DNA of 7,270 bases from an uncultured Rhodospirillaceae bacterium (GTDB taxonomy: Bacteria > Pseudomonadota > Alphaproteobacteria > Rhodospirillales > UBA2165): the NCBI GenBank assembly GCA_913054205.1, contig CAJXJM010000127.1, positions 1 through 7,270 on the forward strand, written 5' to 3'. Each line of letters opens with the position of its first letter. Within the stretch, counting starts at the first letter, position 1. Below are positions 6,879 through 7,270 of this stretch, in pieces. The notes beneath the pieces were generated by a model that was not told the origin of the DNA, ran no database searches, and saw only the letters and a program-made list of their open reading frames with translations. The translations under genes were made by a program, and so were the position numbers.

Positions 6879-7270
6879 TTAAATACCGTAGTACCATGGC
6901 GCAAAGAATGTAAATGTCAGCCATATAACAATGATAAGAGGCACACCTCCCCGAGCAAAGTCAGCGAAGGTATAATGTCCAGGCCCCATCACCAGCAAAC
7001 TCGTCTGATAGCCAATGGGCGTTGCAACGGCACAATTGGCGGCAAAAACCACGGCAACGGCAAAAGCTTCGATAGGAATACCAAGCTCATGCGCAATCCC
7101 AACAGCGATTGGCGTAAATAACACCGCAGCAGCCTTAGCACTGATGATGTTGGAAAGCGCAGCTATGAGCAGGAAGAATGCGGAAAGAACCACGGACGGG
7201 GCGGCACCCTGCAAAACATCAATTAAATTCTGCGCAAGATATTGAGCGCCGCCGGTAACTTGCATCGCCA
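6879..7270 (-). CDS. SLC13/DASS-family transporter, C-terminal fragment (N-terminus off the window)
   Basis: C-terminal part of an inner-membrane permease of the SLC13 / divalent anion:Na+ symporter superfamily (anion substrates such as dicarboxylates or sulfate). The frame is open from the right edge to the TAA at 6879, giving 130 codons. Visible are a helix ending in LSNIISAKAAAVLFTPIA, a connecting segment HELGIPIEAF, a hydrophobic helix, then the family hallmark ATPIGYQTSLLVMGPGHY and a final helix ending APWYYGI. The layout GYQT-x3-VMGPGxY-x-FxDFxRxGxPL matches the long SLC13 proteins that carry internal TrkA-C (RCK-C) domains, so the complete protein is probably near 590 residues. The substrate cannot be inferred. 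The segment aligned with the usual SNN/SNT carboxylate and sodium motif reads SAK here. The ATG at 7265 is internal, not the true start. Confidence 0.85.
   Translation of the reverse strand, partial: AMQVTGGAQYLAQNLIDVLQGAAPSVVLSAFFLLIAALSNIISAKAAAVLFTPIAVGIAHELGIPIEAFAVAVVFAANCAVATPIGYQTSLLVMGPGHYTFADFARGGVPLIIVIWLTFTFFAPWYYGI

Overview
The window reads as an ordinary chromosomal segment of a mid-GC alphaproteobacterium. This rests on three things: the SerC belongs to the roughly 390-residue alphaproteobacterial type (SWQKVMGGE lysine motif), serC and serA form a tight serC-serA pair behind a structured leader, and there is a CoxS/CoxL-type molybdenum hydroxylase. The lineage below class level is a guess; a marine, moderate-GC group would fit. 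Nearly everything is on the minus strand.

Left part (1-2567, minus): a two-gene unit encoding the small [2Fe-2S] subunit and the large molybdopterin subunit of a xanthine dehydrogenase/CO dehydrogenase-family enzyme, separated by 4 nt. The large subunit runs off the left edge. Its active-site loop is AYRGAGR rather than the AYxCSFR of true CO dehydrogenase, so it is a 'form II' or CoxL-like hydroxylase of unknown substrate. No FAD subunit (CoxM type) is visible.

Middle (2568-3432): an AT-rich gap containing, on the plus strand, a promoter, a Shine-Dalgarno and the exported N-terminus of what looks like a metallophosphatase cut off after about 78 codons. A strong GC-rich inverted repeat lies between this remnant and the end of serA.

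Centre-right (3433-6388, minus): promoter, structured leader, serC (phosphoserine aminotransferase) and serA (phosphoglycerate dehydrogenase with ACT domain). These are the first two steps of phosphorylated serine biosynthesis. The most interesting signal of the window is in the serC leader. A hairpin (CTATCTGTAA..GATAGGA) occurs twice, 86 nt apart, and the second copy buries the serC Shine-Dalgarno. The arms of the two copies can also pair with each other, giving mutually exclusive folds that would hide or expose the ribosome binding site. This may correspond to the known alphaproteobacterial 'serC' RNA motif, at least in part.

Right end (6466-7270, minus): a small AT-rich three-helix membrane protein of unknown function, and the C-terminal part of an SLC13/DASS-family transporter that runs off the right edge.

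I see no CRISPR array, IS element, tRNA, rRNA, phage or defence system, and no convincing undescribed multi-gene system.
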